This document shows, one piece after another, positions 34,213-42,154 of a stretch of 64,000 bases of DNA (the first letter of the stretch is position 1; every line of letters begins with the position of its first letter). The DNA is taken from contig JBNKOE010000013.1 in NCBI GenBank assembly GCA_050294475.1, positions 310,001 to 374,000 of the forward strand, in the 5' to 3' direction. A program made the position numbers and the translations under genes. The DNA is from Thalassobellus sp050294475 (GTDB lineage Bacteria; Bacteroidota; Bacteroidia; Flavobacteriales; Flavobacteriaceae). The notes below the pieces were generated by a model. It had not been told where the DNA came from. It saw nothing but the letters and a program-made list of their open reading frames with translations, and did not search any database.

Positions 34213-36165
34213 ATGAAAAAATATATTACCTTATATCTATTTTTTACTTATTTTATTTATAGTCCTGCTCAAGAACTAGTTAATGACACCATTACAAGAA
34301 CTGCAACTATAAAAGCAAACATTAACGGCAACTCTGTAGTTTTAACACCAGAAACTCCTACTTTAAATCAAATTGCAGGCGCACCAAAAGCTTTTTACAC
34401 CCATTACTGGGAATTAGGAGATGGTTATTATAGCAAAGAAGAAAATCCAAAACACATCTATAAAAAAACAGGAGAATACGAAGTAAAACTTTGGGCGACC
34501 AATAATTATGACACAGGTAAACCTCCAAAAACAAGACCTAAAAAAATAGCTATTAATACTATTTCTGATGTTTATGAAGACATCGCAACAATGGATGAAG
34601 ATTTCACATTAAAACGCAATAGAGAACCTGTACCTAATGAAGAAATAGTAACCATTTTAAGCTATAAAAACATTAAAAATTATGTTACAAACGGAAAAAT
34701 CTATCTATTCTATAATGAATTAAAATATAAAGCTAACAATTTTGAATTGATTGACACCAGAACACATCATAATGAAAAAAAGCTTTCAACAAATACTTTT
34801 GCTTTTACTAGAAATATTGATGATGATAAAACTCATTTAGCCTCATTAAATACAAATATTATAAGTGATGTTCAAATAGAACAAGATTCTACCGAAAAAA
34901 CCAACTTACCATTAACCATAGCAGAATCTAAATCCTATTATAAAAACTGGAGTGTTTTAGAATTTAACAATATGCAACCACAAGAAGAACGCAACATATT
35001 CTTCAGTTTAAAAACAACGCCAGAAATGGTTAAAGACACCAGTGCCATTATATCTGTAAGAGGCATTTATGTGCCTGATGGTAATTACGACAACCACAAA
35101 GTAAAAGACATGGAAATGGAAATAGTTACCTCTCACGATCCAAATAAAATGTCATCAAACGGCACCTTTATAAATTATAGATTAGTACGGTTTAAAACTT
35201 TAAAATACAAAATTAAGTTTCAAAATAATGGCGAAGGACCAGCAAATACAATTCGTTTAGAAACCGATATTCCAGAGATGTTAGACAAATCTACTTTAGA
35301 AGTTGTAGACATGTACCCAAAATGCGAAATATGTCCGAAACGAGACGTTCTATATAGTTGCTTAGATACTACATTTACAGACAAGCAGGCTATTTTTACT
35401 TTTAAAAATATTTATTTGCCCGGAAGTGAACAAAAAAATGTTAAAGAATACGATTCTACCAAAGGCTTTGTGAAATACAAGATTAAATTTGCTGAAGATT
35501 TTCATAAGAAAAAAACAAAAAGTAGAACCGCCATTATTTTTGATAAAAATGACCCAATAATTACCAATTACTCTACCACTCGGTTTTTACCAGGTATTTC
35601 AATTGGAGCTAAAATGGGATATAATTCATTTTCAAATTTAAAAAATTCTGAAAGTTATTTTATTGGTGTTACTCTTTCTCCTTATAAATCGTACCGTTGG
35701 TACTGGCAATTAGAATTAATGAATAATTTTCATAACTATGAAGCTAATACAGATATAACAGAAGGCTTTGTACAAGATGCTCAAGGTTTTCGGTTTTTAG
35801 AACGCACAACAACAAACACATCTTATAAAAATATAGATTGGGACATTCCTATTTTAATACGCTATAACGTAAACAACTATATAGGTCTTGGTGCAGGTTT
35901 AAACAACACCATTTCAATTAGCGAACAACAACAGCAAGACATTTTAACTGAACAATTTGAAGGTCAGTCTACTGATGCTCCGGTTTTTAATACCTTTAAA
36001 GAAACTAATAGTATAACAAATTCGTTTACCAATTTAAGAAGTGGTTTATTATTTGAAGCCACTGCTGGTTTTGCAAGAATTGGTCCGAGTTTAGGCACTC
36101 GCTATATTATGAACTTTGAAAACAATTTTAACTATTGGCAATTTTACGCCATCTGGAAATTCTGA
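34213..36165 (+). CDS. PKD-domain protein with C-terminal outer-membrane barrel
   Basis: 650 residues. The signal peptide ends near SPAQ (about 19). A PKD domain lies at about 50-105 (WELGDGYYSKEENPKHIYKKTGEYEV is its core; quoted in part as GDGYYSKEENPKHIY). A conserved-repeat or DUF11-like beta domain lies at about 310-430 with SHDPNKM and CEICPK. The last 170 residues are a small porin-type barrel (about 480-650) ending in FYAIWKF. The protein thus displays periplasmic or surface beta domains on a barrel. It is the first gene of an operon with CHAT protease, retropepsin and response-regulator genes. The next start lies 29 bp downstream. Confidence 0.83.
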   Translation: MKKYITLYLFFTYFIYSPAQELVNDTITRTATIKANINGNSVVLTPETPTLNQIAGAPKAFYTHYWELGDGYYSKEENPKHIYKKTGEYEVKLWATNNYDTGKPPKTRPKKIAINTISDVYEDIATMDEDFTLKRNREPVPNEEIVTILSYKNIKNYVTNGKIYLFYNELKYKANNFELIDTRTHHNEKKLSTNTFAFTRNIDDDKTHLASLNTNIISDVQIEQDSTEKTNLPLTIAESKSYYKNWSVLEFNNMQPQEERNIFFSLKTTPEMVKDTSAIISVRGIYVPDGNYDNHKVKDMEMEIVTSHDPNKMSSNGTFINYRLVRFKTLKYKIKFQNNGEGPANTIRLETDIPEMLDKSTLEVVDMYPKCEICPKRDVLYSCLDTTFTDKQAIFTFKNIYLPGSEQKNVKEYDSTKGFVKYKIKFAEDFHKKKTKSRTAIIFDKNDPIITNYSTTRFLPGISIGAKMGYNSFSNLKNSESYFIGVTLSPYKSYRWYWQLELMNNFHNYEANTDITEGFVQDAQGFRFLERTTTNTSYKNIDWDIPILIRYNVNNYIGLGAGLNNTISISEQQQQDILTEQFEGQSTDAPVFNTFKETNSITNSFTNLRSGLLFEATAGFARIGPSLGTRYIMNFENNFNYWQFYAIWKF

Positions 36166-36194
36166 AGCTAAGCTTCATTTGGCGACTTACACTT

Positions 36195-38783
36195 ATGAAA
36201 AAACTTGCTTTTCTTCTATTTCTAATGTCCTCGTTTGGGTTTTCGCAAACTCTTGAAGAAACTATTTATGTCGCTGCCGAAACCTTTATAGCAAATAAAA
36301 ATGAAACATCTCTTCAAGTATTAAATACTCAGGAAGCTCATTTTAAAAATCAAGTAAAAACTAAAGATGAACAATTGGCTTTAGTTTTTTTGCAATGCCA
36401 CAAAGGCTCTTATCTTGATGAACACTCAAAATTAAATGATGCTATTAAAACTTATGAAGATGCCTTAAAACGATTCAACCATAATAAGCTTTCAACCTTT
36501 TCAGACTTTGATATTATTGAAAGTTGCTTAAAACCATTAGGAAATCTATATACCAAAACAGACGATTTTACGAATGCTGAAAGCACAATAAATCAATACG
36601 TCTTTTTAGCCAAAAAAAACAAAAATATCAATCATCAAATTAGTGGAGCTATTAATTTAGCAATACTGTTTCAAACACTAGGTGATCACAAAACTGTTAT
36701 AAAAATTATTGAAAACGCTCTTAAACTACCTAATATTTCTGCTTCAAAAAAAGCGAATCTACTTAATATAAAAACGATGAGCTTGTTAGCTATTAACGAA
36801 TATGAAAAAACCTTATCAGAAAAACCCTTAACAAATTCGTCGTCATTTAATGTTGAAATAAACAACAGCCAAATTGAGCTAAAAAAAGGGAATTATGAAC
36901 GTGCATTAGTTTTTTTTAATAAAGCAAAAGCACTTTTAAATAGCACAAACTTAGATACACGCTCTTTATCTAAATTTTATTTTGAAGAAGCACAACTGCA
37001 CTATTTATTAAAAAATGAAAATGAAGCTTTAAAAAGTCTAAAAACTGCCCTAAAAATATTGTTGCCAAATTATAAAGCCAATGGTTTTCCAAATAAAAGC
37101 CAATTGTATGCCGAAAATACATTTATTGATATTTTTGATTTGTATGCCGAACTTCAATCGAATCCTAATGATGCCTTACGGAGTTATGATTTAAGCTTTC
37201 ATGTTTCAAATTTATTAGGATACAACTGGACATCACAAGAAACAAAAATTCTAAACGAAACTCATAATAGAATTCGAAGTGAAAAATGCATCAATATTCT
37301 TTATAATTATTATAACCAAACTAAAAATAAAGCACTTTTATTTAAAGCACTTCAATATTCTGAAAACAATAAAGTATCTACTTTAAAAGACATTTTTCAG
37401 AAAAAATTACGTTTACAAAACTTCCCAAACGACAGTCTTTTAAATAAAGAATTTGATCTTTTAAAAGAACAAGAGCATATTACAACACTTTTAATAAAAG
37501 AGCAATTAGGAAGTAACGACGCTTCAAAAATTAATATTTTAAACAAAACATTCAGTGATATAAATTTTGAATTAAAAACCATAGAAGAAGCTATTAACAA
37601 AAAACATCCAGAAGAAAAAATCTCATTTTCATTAAAAACACTTCAAAACAAATTATTAAAAGATAACATCGCTTTAACAGAATACTTTTTTGGTAAAAAT
37701 GATATATACCAATTTATTATTTATACAGATGAAATTATTTTAAATAAAATTTCTCTAGATGAAAAAAAGAAAGATGAAATTATCAATTTTATTCATCTTT
37801 TTGATACACCATCTATAATAAATAATGACATATCTAATTATACGATACAAGCTTTTGAAATTTACAAACTATTAAATTTCAACAAGCTTTCATCATATAA
37901 AAATGTATTGATAATTCCTGATGGTTCATTAAATTTCATTCCGTTTGAAGCACTCTTAACTTCCAAAACAAATACATATTCTTTTTCAAAAATGCCTTTT
38001 GTTGTAAAAAATCAAAATATAGCATACAATACGAGTATTTTGTTTTATTTAAACGAAATTGAAAACAGTAATAATAACAAAGTACTTGGTTTTTTTCCTG
38101 TTTTTGAAAATACCAATCAATCTCTAAGTTATTCAATTGATGAAGCAAAAGCTATTGAAAACCAAAAAATGACTTCAAAACTATTTATGAATGCTGAGGC
38201 TTCTAAAATTAATTTCATAAAAAATGCAGACCAATACGGTATTATTCACCTTTCAACACATGCAAGTAGTGGTGATTTTATAGTTCCAGCAAATATGAAA
38301 TTTTATAATGACACCTTATTATTAAATGAACTATACAGCATGGATATTTCAGCAAATTTGGTAGTTATGAGTGCTTGTGAAACAGGCGTTGGAAAACAAT
38401 TTAAAGGCGAAGGCACAATGAGTATAGCTAGAGGTTTTCAATACGCAGGTGCCAAAAATCTATTATTCTCCTTATGGCAAATAAACGATTTATCAACCTC
38501 ACAAATTATGCAATCGTTTTATAAGGAGTATAATAACAATAAATCGGGTTACATTTCAAATCACATTTCAAAAATTAACTATTTAGAAAATACTAACATT
38601 TCTAATGCTAAAAAATCACCTTATTATTGGAGTGCTTTTGTTTTTTATGGTGCAGTTAATCAACCTGTAAACAGCAACCTTTCATTTTATATTTTAATTG
38701 GGATTGTAATTATTTTGATTATAGTATTTTTAGCTTTTAAATTAAACAACCATGCAAGAAACACTTCAAGATTTTCTTATTAA
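36195..38783 (+). CDS. TPR-CHAT caspase-like protease with signal peptide and C-terminal membrane anchor
   Basis: 862 residues from the ATG at 36195, which gives a clean signal peptide (MKKLAFLLFLMSSFGFSQ). TPR-like helical repeats fill about 20-420, a helical linker follows, and a CHAT domain spans about 570-830. The caspase-like dyad is intact: His at about 689 in IIHLSTHAS and Cys at about 728 in VMSACETGVG. GTMSIARGFQYAGAKNLLFSLW is a further CHAT block. A final hydrophobic helix (YILIGIVIILIIVFLAF, about 836-855) anchors the protease domain, which should therefore act outside the cytoplasm. The downstream retropepsin ORF overlaps it by 32 bp, so they are coupled. Substrate unknown. Confidence 0.9.
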   Translation: MKKLAFLLFLMSSFGFSQTLEETIYVAAETFIANKNETSLQVLNTQEAHFKNQVKTKDEQLALVFLQCHKGSYLDEHSKLNDAIKTYEDALKRFNHNKLSTFSDFDIIESCLKPLGNLYTKTDDFTNAESTINQYVFLAKKNKNINHQISGAINLAILFQTLGDHKTVIKIIENALKLPNISASKKANLLNIKTMSLLAINEYEKTLSEKPLTNSSSFNVEINNSQIELKKGNYERALVFFNKAKALLNSTNLDTRSLSKFYFEEAQLHYLLKNENEALKSLKTALKILLPNYKANGFPNKSQLYAENTFIDIFDLYAELQSNPNDALRSYDLSFHVSNLLGYNWTSQETKILNETHNRIRSEKCINILYNYYNQTKNKALLFKALQYSENNKVSTLKDIFQKKLRLQNFPNDSLLNKEFDLLKEQEHITTLLIKEQLGSNDASKINILNKTFSDINFELKTIEEAINKKHPEEKISFSLKTLQNKLLKDNIALTEYFFGKNDIYQFIIYTDEIILNKISLDEKKKDEIINFIHLFDTPSIINNDISNYTIQAFEIYKLLNFNKLSSYKNVLIIPDGSLNFIPFEALLTSKTNTYSFSKMPFVVKNQNIAYNTSILFYLNEIENSNNNKVLGFFPVFENTNQSLSYSIDEAKAIENQKMTSKLFMNAEASKINFIKNADQYGIIHLSTHASSGDFIVPANMKFYNDTLLLNELYSMDISANLVVMSACETGVGKQFKGEGTMSIARGFQYAGAKNLLFSLWQINDLSTSQIMQSFYKEYNNNKSGYISNHISKINYLENTNISNAKKSPYYWSAFVFYGAVNQPVNSNLSFYILIGIVIILIIVFLAFKLNNHARNTSRFSY

Positions 38784-39195
38784 TAAAGACTATTCTAAAA
38801 TTAAATTAAAACTTACTAAAACCAACCATTTTGAAATTAAAGCAACAATAAATGGAAAAAAAGGATTATTTATTTTAGATACAGGAGCATCAAGTTCTTG
38901 TGTTGGCTTTGAAGCTGTTGATACTTTTAATCTTAAAGTTAAAGATTCTGAGATTAAAGCTGCTGGAGCTGGAGCTACAGATATGGACACTAAAATGTCT
39001 AAAAAAAACAAAGTGAAAATTGGTAAATGGAAAAACAATAAAGTAGTTTTAGTTTTATTTAACCTTACACATGTAAATACAGCCTTAATTAATCATAACT
39101 CAAAACCTGTAGACGGTATTATTGGAGCCGATATTTTGAAAAAAGGAAAAGCCATTATAGATTACGAAAAGAAATATCTATATTTAAAGTTATAA
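38752..39195 (+). CDS. Retropepsin-like aspartic protease (clan AA)
   Basis: 147 residues with the active-site motif LFILDTGASSSCVGF (Asp about 43), the flap-like GAGATDMDTKM and the late DGIIGADILKKGKAIIDYEKKYLYL. One catalytic Asp means it must act as a homodimer, like retroviral proteases. No signal peptide is visible, so it is probably cytoplasmic. It overlaps the CHAT gene and is followed 21 bp later by a response regulator. Two unrelated proteases in one operon suggest a proteolytic cascade, but no substrate is known. Confidence 0.88.
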   Translation: MQETLQDFLINKDYSKIKLKLTKTNHFEIKATINGKKGLFILDTGASSSCVGFEAVDTFNLKVKDSEIKAAGAGATDMDTKMSKKNKVKIGKWKNNKVVLVLFNLTHVNTALINHNSKPVDGIIGADILKKGKAIIDYEKKYLYLKL

Positions 39196-39216
39196 ATAGC
39201 ATTTAACCCTTAACTA

Positions 39217-39849
39217 ATGAGCACCTCTATTGTAATTGCAGATGACCATCCTTTAATGCTACGAGGTTTAACAGATTTTTTAACGTCTAAAAACTTTGAT
39301 ATTGTTGGTAGCGTAACTGATGGAAATAGCGCATATAATCTTATCGTAAAATTAAAACCAGAAATTGCCATTCTAGATATAAGAATGCCGCATAAAACAG
39401 GATTAGAAATTGCTGAAGCTTGCAAAAAAAACAATTTACCAACAAAAATTATTCTTATCACTTTTGATAAAGAAAAAGAATTATATGATACAGCCAAAGA
39501 ACATAATGTATATGGCTATATTTTAAAAGATTTTGCTATTGAAGAAATTGAAGTTTGTATTAAAAATGTTATTAATAATACACCTTATTTTAGTAAAGAA
39601 ATACAATCTTATTTAAATCACAACATACATAATGAAAAACCAAAAGGTTTAGAATTACTAACTAAGTCTGAACTAAAAATAACGAAACTTATTTCAGAGA
39701 ATAAAACGAGTCAAGACATTGCTAAAGAGCTAAACATTTCGGTTCGCACAGTAGACAAGCACAGGAGTAATATAGTTTCGAAGTTAAACTTAGACAACAA
39801 ACCTACATCACTTTCAATTTGGGCAAATATTAACAAAACAAAATTATAA
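39217..39849 (+). CDS. NarL/LuxR-family response regulator
   Basis: 210 residues. The receiver domain spans about 1-120 with acidic pocket Asp9/Asp10, phosphoacceptor Asp54 (AILDIRMP), Thr82 and Lys104, all intact. The LuxR HTH spans about 148-205 (LTKSELKITKLISENKTSQD, then IAKELNISVRTVDKHRSN). No histidine kinase is encoded beside it, so it is either an orphan or phosphorylated by a distant kinase. It is the last gene of the PKD-CHAT-retropepsin operon and may control the operon through the element at 34117 or the ATACG repeats that follow it. Confidence 0.94.
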   Translation: MSTSIVIADDHPLMLRGLTDFLTSKNFDIVGSVTDGNSAYNLIVKLKPEIAILDIRMPHKTGLEIAEACKKNNLPTKIILITFDKEKELYDTAKEHNVYGYILKDFAIEEIEVCIKNVINNTPYFSKEIQSYLNHNIHNEKPKGLELLTKSELKITKLISENKTSQDIAKELNISVRTVDKHRSNIVSKLNLDNKPTSLSIWANINKTKL

Positions 39850-39876
39850 AATACGTAGAAGTGCGTATTTTTTTTT
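39848..39876 (+). terminator. Hairpin with T-run after the response regulator; repeat copy 1
   Basis: AAAATACG (39848-39855) pairs with CGTATTTT (39864-39871) across TAGAAGTG, followed by T residues to 39876. It looks like a terminator, but a 25-nt near-identical copy occurs 144 bp downstream, so it may instead be, or also be, a regulator binding site. Confidence 0.6.
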
Positions 39877-39935
39877 ACATATATATACTCTAAATTTACA
39901 GTGCTATTAATTAGTTCTTAGGGAGAATTATAGAG

Positions 39936-39966
39936 AACTCTAAATTGTTATGATTTAGAGTTTTCG
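39936..39966 (+). other. Hairpin between the two ATACG repeats
   Basis: A 10-bp stem pairs AACTCTAAAT (39936-39945) with ATTTAGAGTT (39953-39962) and is followed by four T. It may be a second terminator or part of a structured leader. Confidence 0.4.
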
Positions 39967-39991
39967 TCTTTTACAAACTATCCTGATATTA

Positions 39992-40018
39992 AAAATACGT
40001 AGAAGTGCTTATTTTTTA
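39992..40018 (+). repeat. ATACG-N8-CGTAT repeat copy 2
   Basis: AAAATACGTAGAAGTGC at 39992 repeats copy 1 at 39848 with one mismatch in about 25 nt (CTTAT for CGTAT). The mismatch breaks the stem, which argues that the sequence itself rather than the hairpin is what is conserved. It lies 112 nt before a small membrane-peptide ORF. Confidence 0.6.
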
Positions 40019-40129
40019 TATCCTTTTTACAATATACTTTTACGGTGGTTTTGATTAATACATTCTGTGCTAAAATAATACAGAGTTTAACTTGCATCAA
40101 TCCTAAAAACCTACTTATAAGCTCAAACC

Positions 40130-40240
40130 ATGAAAAAAAAGAATAGTTTTCTCGAAAAATACTTAACAATAGGATTAGCAATACTAGTAATAGTCGTTAT
40201 ATCAATTAATATTCTGGTCAACATAGTTTATAATATATAA
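40130..40240 (+). CDS. Small single-pass membrane peptide (36 residues)
   Basis: Found in the 470-bp gap after the response regulator. The product starts MKKKNSFLEKYLTIGLAILV and ends IVVISINILVNIVYNI, one hydrophobic helix after a basic N-terminus. It is similar in size and layout to the peptide at 33972 on the other side of the PKD-CHAT operon. It ends at the foot of a strong hairpin. No Shine-Dalgarno is expected in Bacteroidota, so the start rests on the reading frame alone. Confidence 0.45.
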   Translation: MKKKNSFLEKYLTIGLAILVIVVISINILVNIVYNI

Positions 40241-40277
40241 GTCGTCCTAAAATAGGTTGATAGATTTTAGGACGACT
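40240..40277. terminator. Strong hairpin between convergent genes
   Basis: A perfect 14-bp stem pairs 40240-40253 (AGTCGTCCTAAAAT) with 40264-40277. It separates the small peptide gene from the OmpA gene on the other strand. There is no T-run on either strand, so termination is likely but not certain. Confidence 0.55.
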
Positions 40278-40323
40278 CAATAAATTCAATTTATAATTTA
40301 ATCTAAAATGTTATTTTCTACAA

Positions 40324-41160
40324 CTAGTTATCATTCTCAGACATTAAAGCAAAAAACTTGTCAATGTTTGGAAGAATAATAATTCTTGTACGTCTGTTTT
40401 TAGATCTATTTTCTGCAGAATCATTATCAGCTATTGGTTGGTAACTACTTCTACCAGCTGCAATTAATTTTTCTGGTGCTACATTATATTTTTCTTGTAA
40501 TTTGCGAACAACAGATGTAGCTCTTAATACGCTTAAATCCCAGTTATCTGCAATATTTGCAGTACTTATAGATCTAGAATCTGTATGACCTTCAACCATT
40601 ACGTCTAAACTTGGTTCAGAGTTAATAATATCAGCTAATTTTTGTAAAACAGTATCCGCTTTAGAACTTAATCTGTAGCTAGCAGTATTAAATAACATAT
40701 CGTCAGCTATAGATATCATAACAACAGTTTCATTAATGTTTACAGCAAAATCATCATCTTCATTCATGTTGCTCTCACTAATCGTTTTTTCAAGATTGTA
40801 AGCAACAGCTAAATTCATAGAATCTTTAAGCGTTTTGGCTTGACTTAATTTGTTAGCATCAACGTTTTTTAACGTTTCGCGCATTTTTACTTTAGTATCA
40901 TTTGATATTACAGCAACATTACCAACAACATCTAATTTCGTGTCATTTTCTTGTTTAAGAGTTGCTATTTTAGAGTTATAAGCATTAACTCTAGCTTGAA
41001 TTTTATCAAACTTAGCCTCTAAATCTTCTTTAGCAACTTTTGTTTTTTGTAATTCACTTTTAATCTCTCCATTTTCTTGTTGTAAGGCTATGTATTTCTT
41101 TTTTGAAACACACGAGATAGTAAAAATTGTAACTAATAATAAAATTGAAATTTTCTTCAT
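40324..41160 (-). CDS. OmpA-family peptidoglycan-binding lipoprotein
   Basis: 278 residues. The lipoprotein signal ends in TISCVSKKK (Cys about 17). A coiled coil spans about 25-75. The OmpA C-terminal domain spans about 150-265 with VEGHTDSRSI, DLSVLRATSVVRKL and SAENRSKNRRTRIIILP, which bind meso-diaminopimelate of peptidoglycan. It links the outer membrane to the wall. Monocistronic by context. Confidence 0.93.
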   Translation of the reverse strand: MKKISILLLVTIFTISCVSKKKYIALQQENGEIKSELQKTKVAKEDLEAKFDKIQARVNAYNSKIATLKQENDTKLDVVGNVAVISNDTKVKMRETLKNVDANKLSQAKTLKDSMNLAVAYNLEKTISESNMNEDDDFAVNINETVVMISIADDMLFNTASYRLSSKADTVLQKLADIINSEPSLDVMVEGHTDSRSISTANIADNWDLSVLRATSVVRKLQEKYNVAPEKLIAAGRSSYQPIADNDSAENRSKNRRTRIIILPNIDKFFALMSENDN

Positions 41161-41238
41161 AATAATAACTTAAGGTTTACATCATTTACGTAATGAAGCT
41201 CATTATAGATTATGAAGAAGAATATTTTTTTTTGCCAA

Positions 41239-41520
41239 CTATTTATATTGACATAAATAAGCCGTTTGTGTAGATACTTTTACTTGAAATTTTTCATTGG
41301 CATCAATCTCATAAGCTTCACCAGCTTTATATGTTAACCAATCTGAAGTTCCGGGAAGCTTAACAGTCATTTCGCCTTCTATTACAGTCATAGTTTCGTG
41401 AGTAGACGTGCCAAATTCGTATTCACCTGCTTCCATAACACCTAAGGTAGATTTTCCTGTTATCGATGTATAGCCTAAAGATTTTACATTTCCCTCAAAA
41501 TATTCGTTTGTTAAAATCAT
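41239..41520 (-). CDS. ppnP: Pyrimidine/purine nucleoside phosphorylase (PpnP, DUF1255)
   Basis: 93 residues forming one cupin: NEYFEGNVKSLGY at the start, GVMEAGEYEFGTSTHETM, VIEGEMTVKLPG and AGEAYEIDANEKFQV. This block order is specific for PpnP. The enzyme cleaves several nucleosides with phosphate to base and ribose-1-phosphate. Its length equals the family norm. Confidence 0.93.
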   Translation of the reverse strand: MILTNEYFEGNVKSLGYTSITGKSTLGVMEAGEYEFGTSTHETMTVIEGEMTVKLPGTSDWLTYKAGEAYEIDANEKFQVKVSTQTAYLCQYK

Positions 41521-41581
41521 AAATAGTTTTTTCGTGCCAAAAATACTATATTTAAATTTATTTACTAAATTTTAAAAAAAG

Positions 41582-42106
41582 ATGAATACCCCAGATTTTA
41601 TGGTAACCCCAGATTTATACGCTAGTAAAGGAAATCGTTTCACAAATTATATAATTGATATTATTATATTTATTGTGTTGTTTTATGGAATAATAATTCT
41701 AGCTTCATTATTATTTTATTCGTTTGCTGATGATACAACTGAAATAGATAATTTTATTTATGAACTAGAAAATATTAATCCTTTTTTAGACAGAATTTTA
41801 ACAGGAACTATATTAGCCTTAATGTATTTTGCATCTGAGACGATATTAAAAGGAAGAACAGTAGCGAAGTATATAACTAAAACAAAAGTAGTTTTAGAAG
41901 ATGGTTCTAATCCTGATACCATAGATTATTTAAAACGAAGTTTTTCTAGAATAATACCTTTTGAAGCATTTTCTTTTTTAGGATCAGAGGGAAGAGGTTG
42001 GCATGATTCAATCTCTAAAACCTATGTGGTTAATATAGCTAAGTTTGAAGCTAAAAAGAAAGCCCAAAACGAATTAGATCAAATTGGTGTTGAACAAGAT
42101 ATTTAA
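41582..42106 (+). CDS. RDD-family membrane protein
   Basis: 174 residues with an RDD domain: ASKGNRFTNYIIDIIIF opens it (Arg and Asp), a second membrane segment lies at about 75-95, and RSFSRIIPFEAFSFLG and GWHDSISKTYVV follow. RDD proteins are small membrane proteins, some linked to Na/H exchange; the role here is unknown. It is followed 48 bp later by the Na/Pi transporter. Confidence 0.88.
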   Translation: MNTPDFMVTPDLYASKGNRFTNYIIDIIIFIVLFYGIIILASLLFYSFADDTTEIDNFIYELENINPFLDRILTGTILALMYFASETILKGRTVAKYITKTKVVLEDGSNPDTIDYLKRSFSRIIPFEAFSFLGSEGRGWHDSISKTYVVNIAKFEAKKKAQNELDQIGVEQDI

Positions 42107-42154
42107 GTTCTAATAAGTTTTATCTTTTTGGTATTAATTCTAAATAATTATAAT

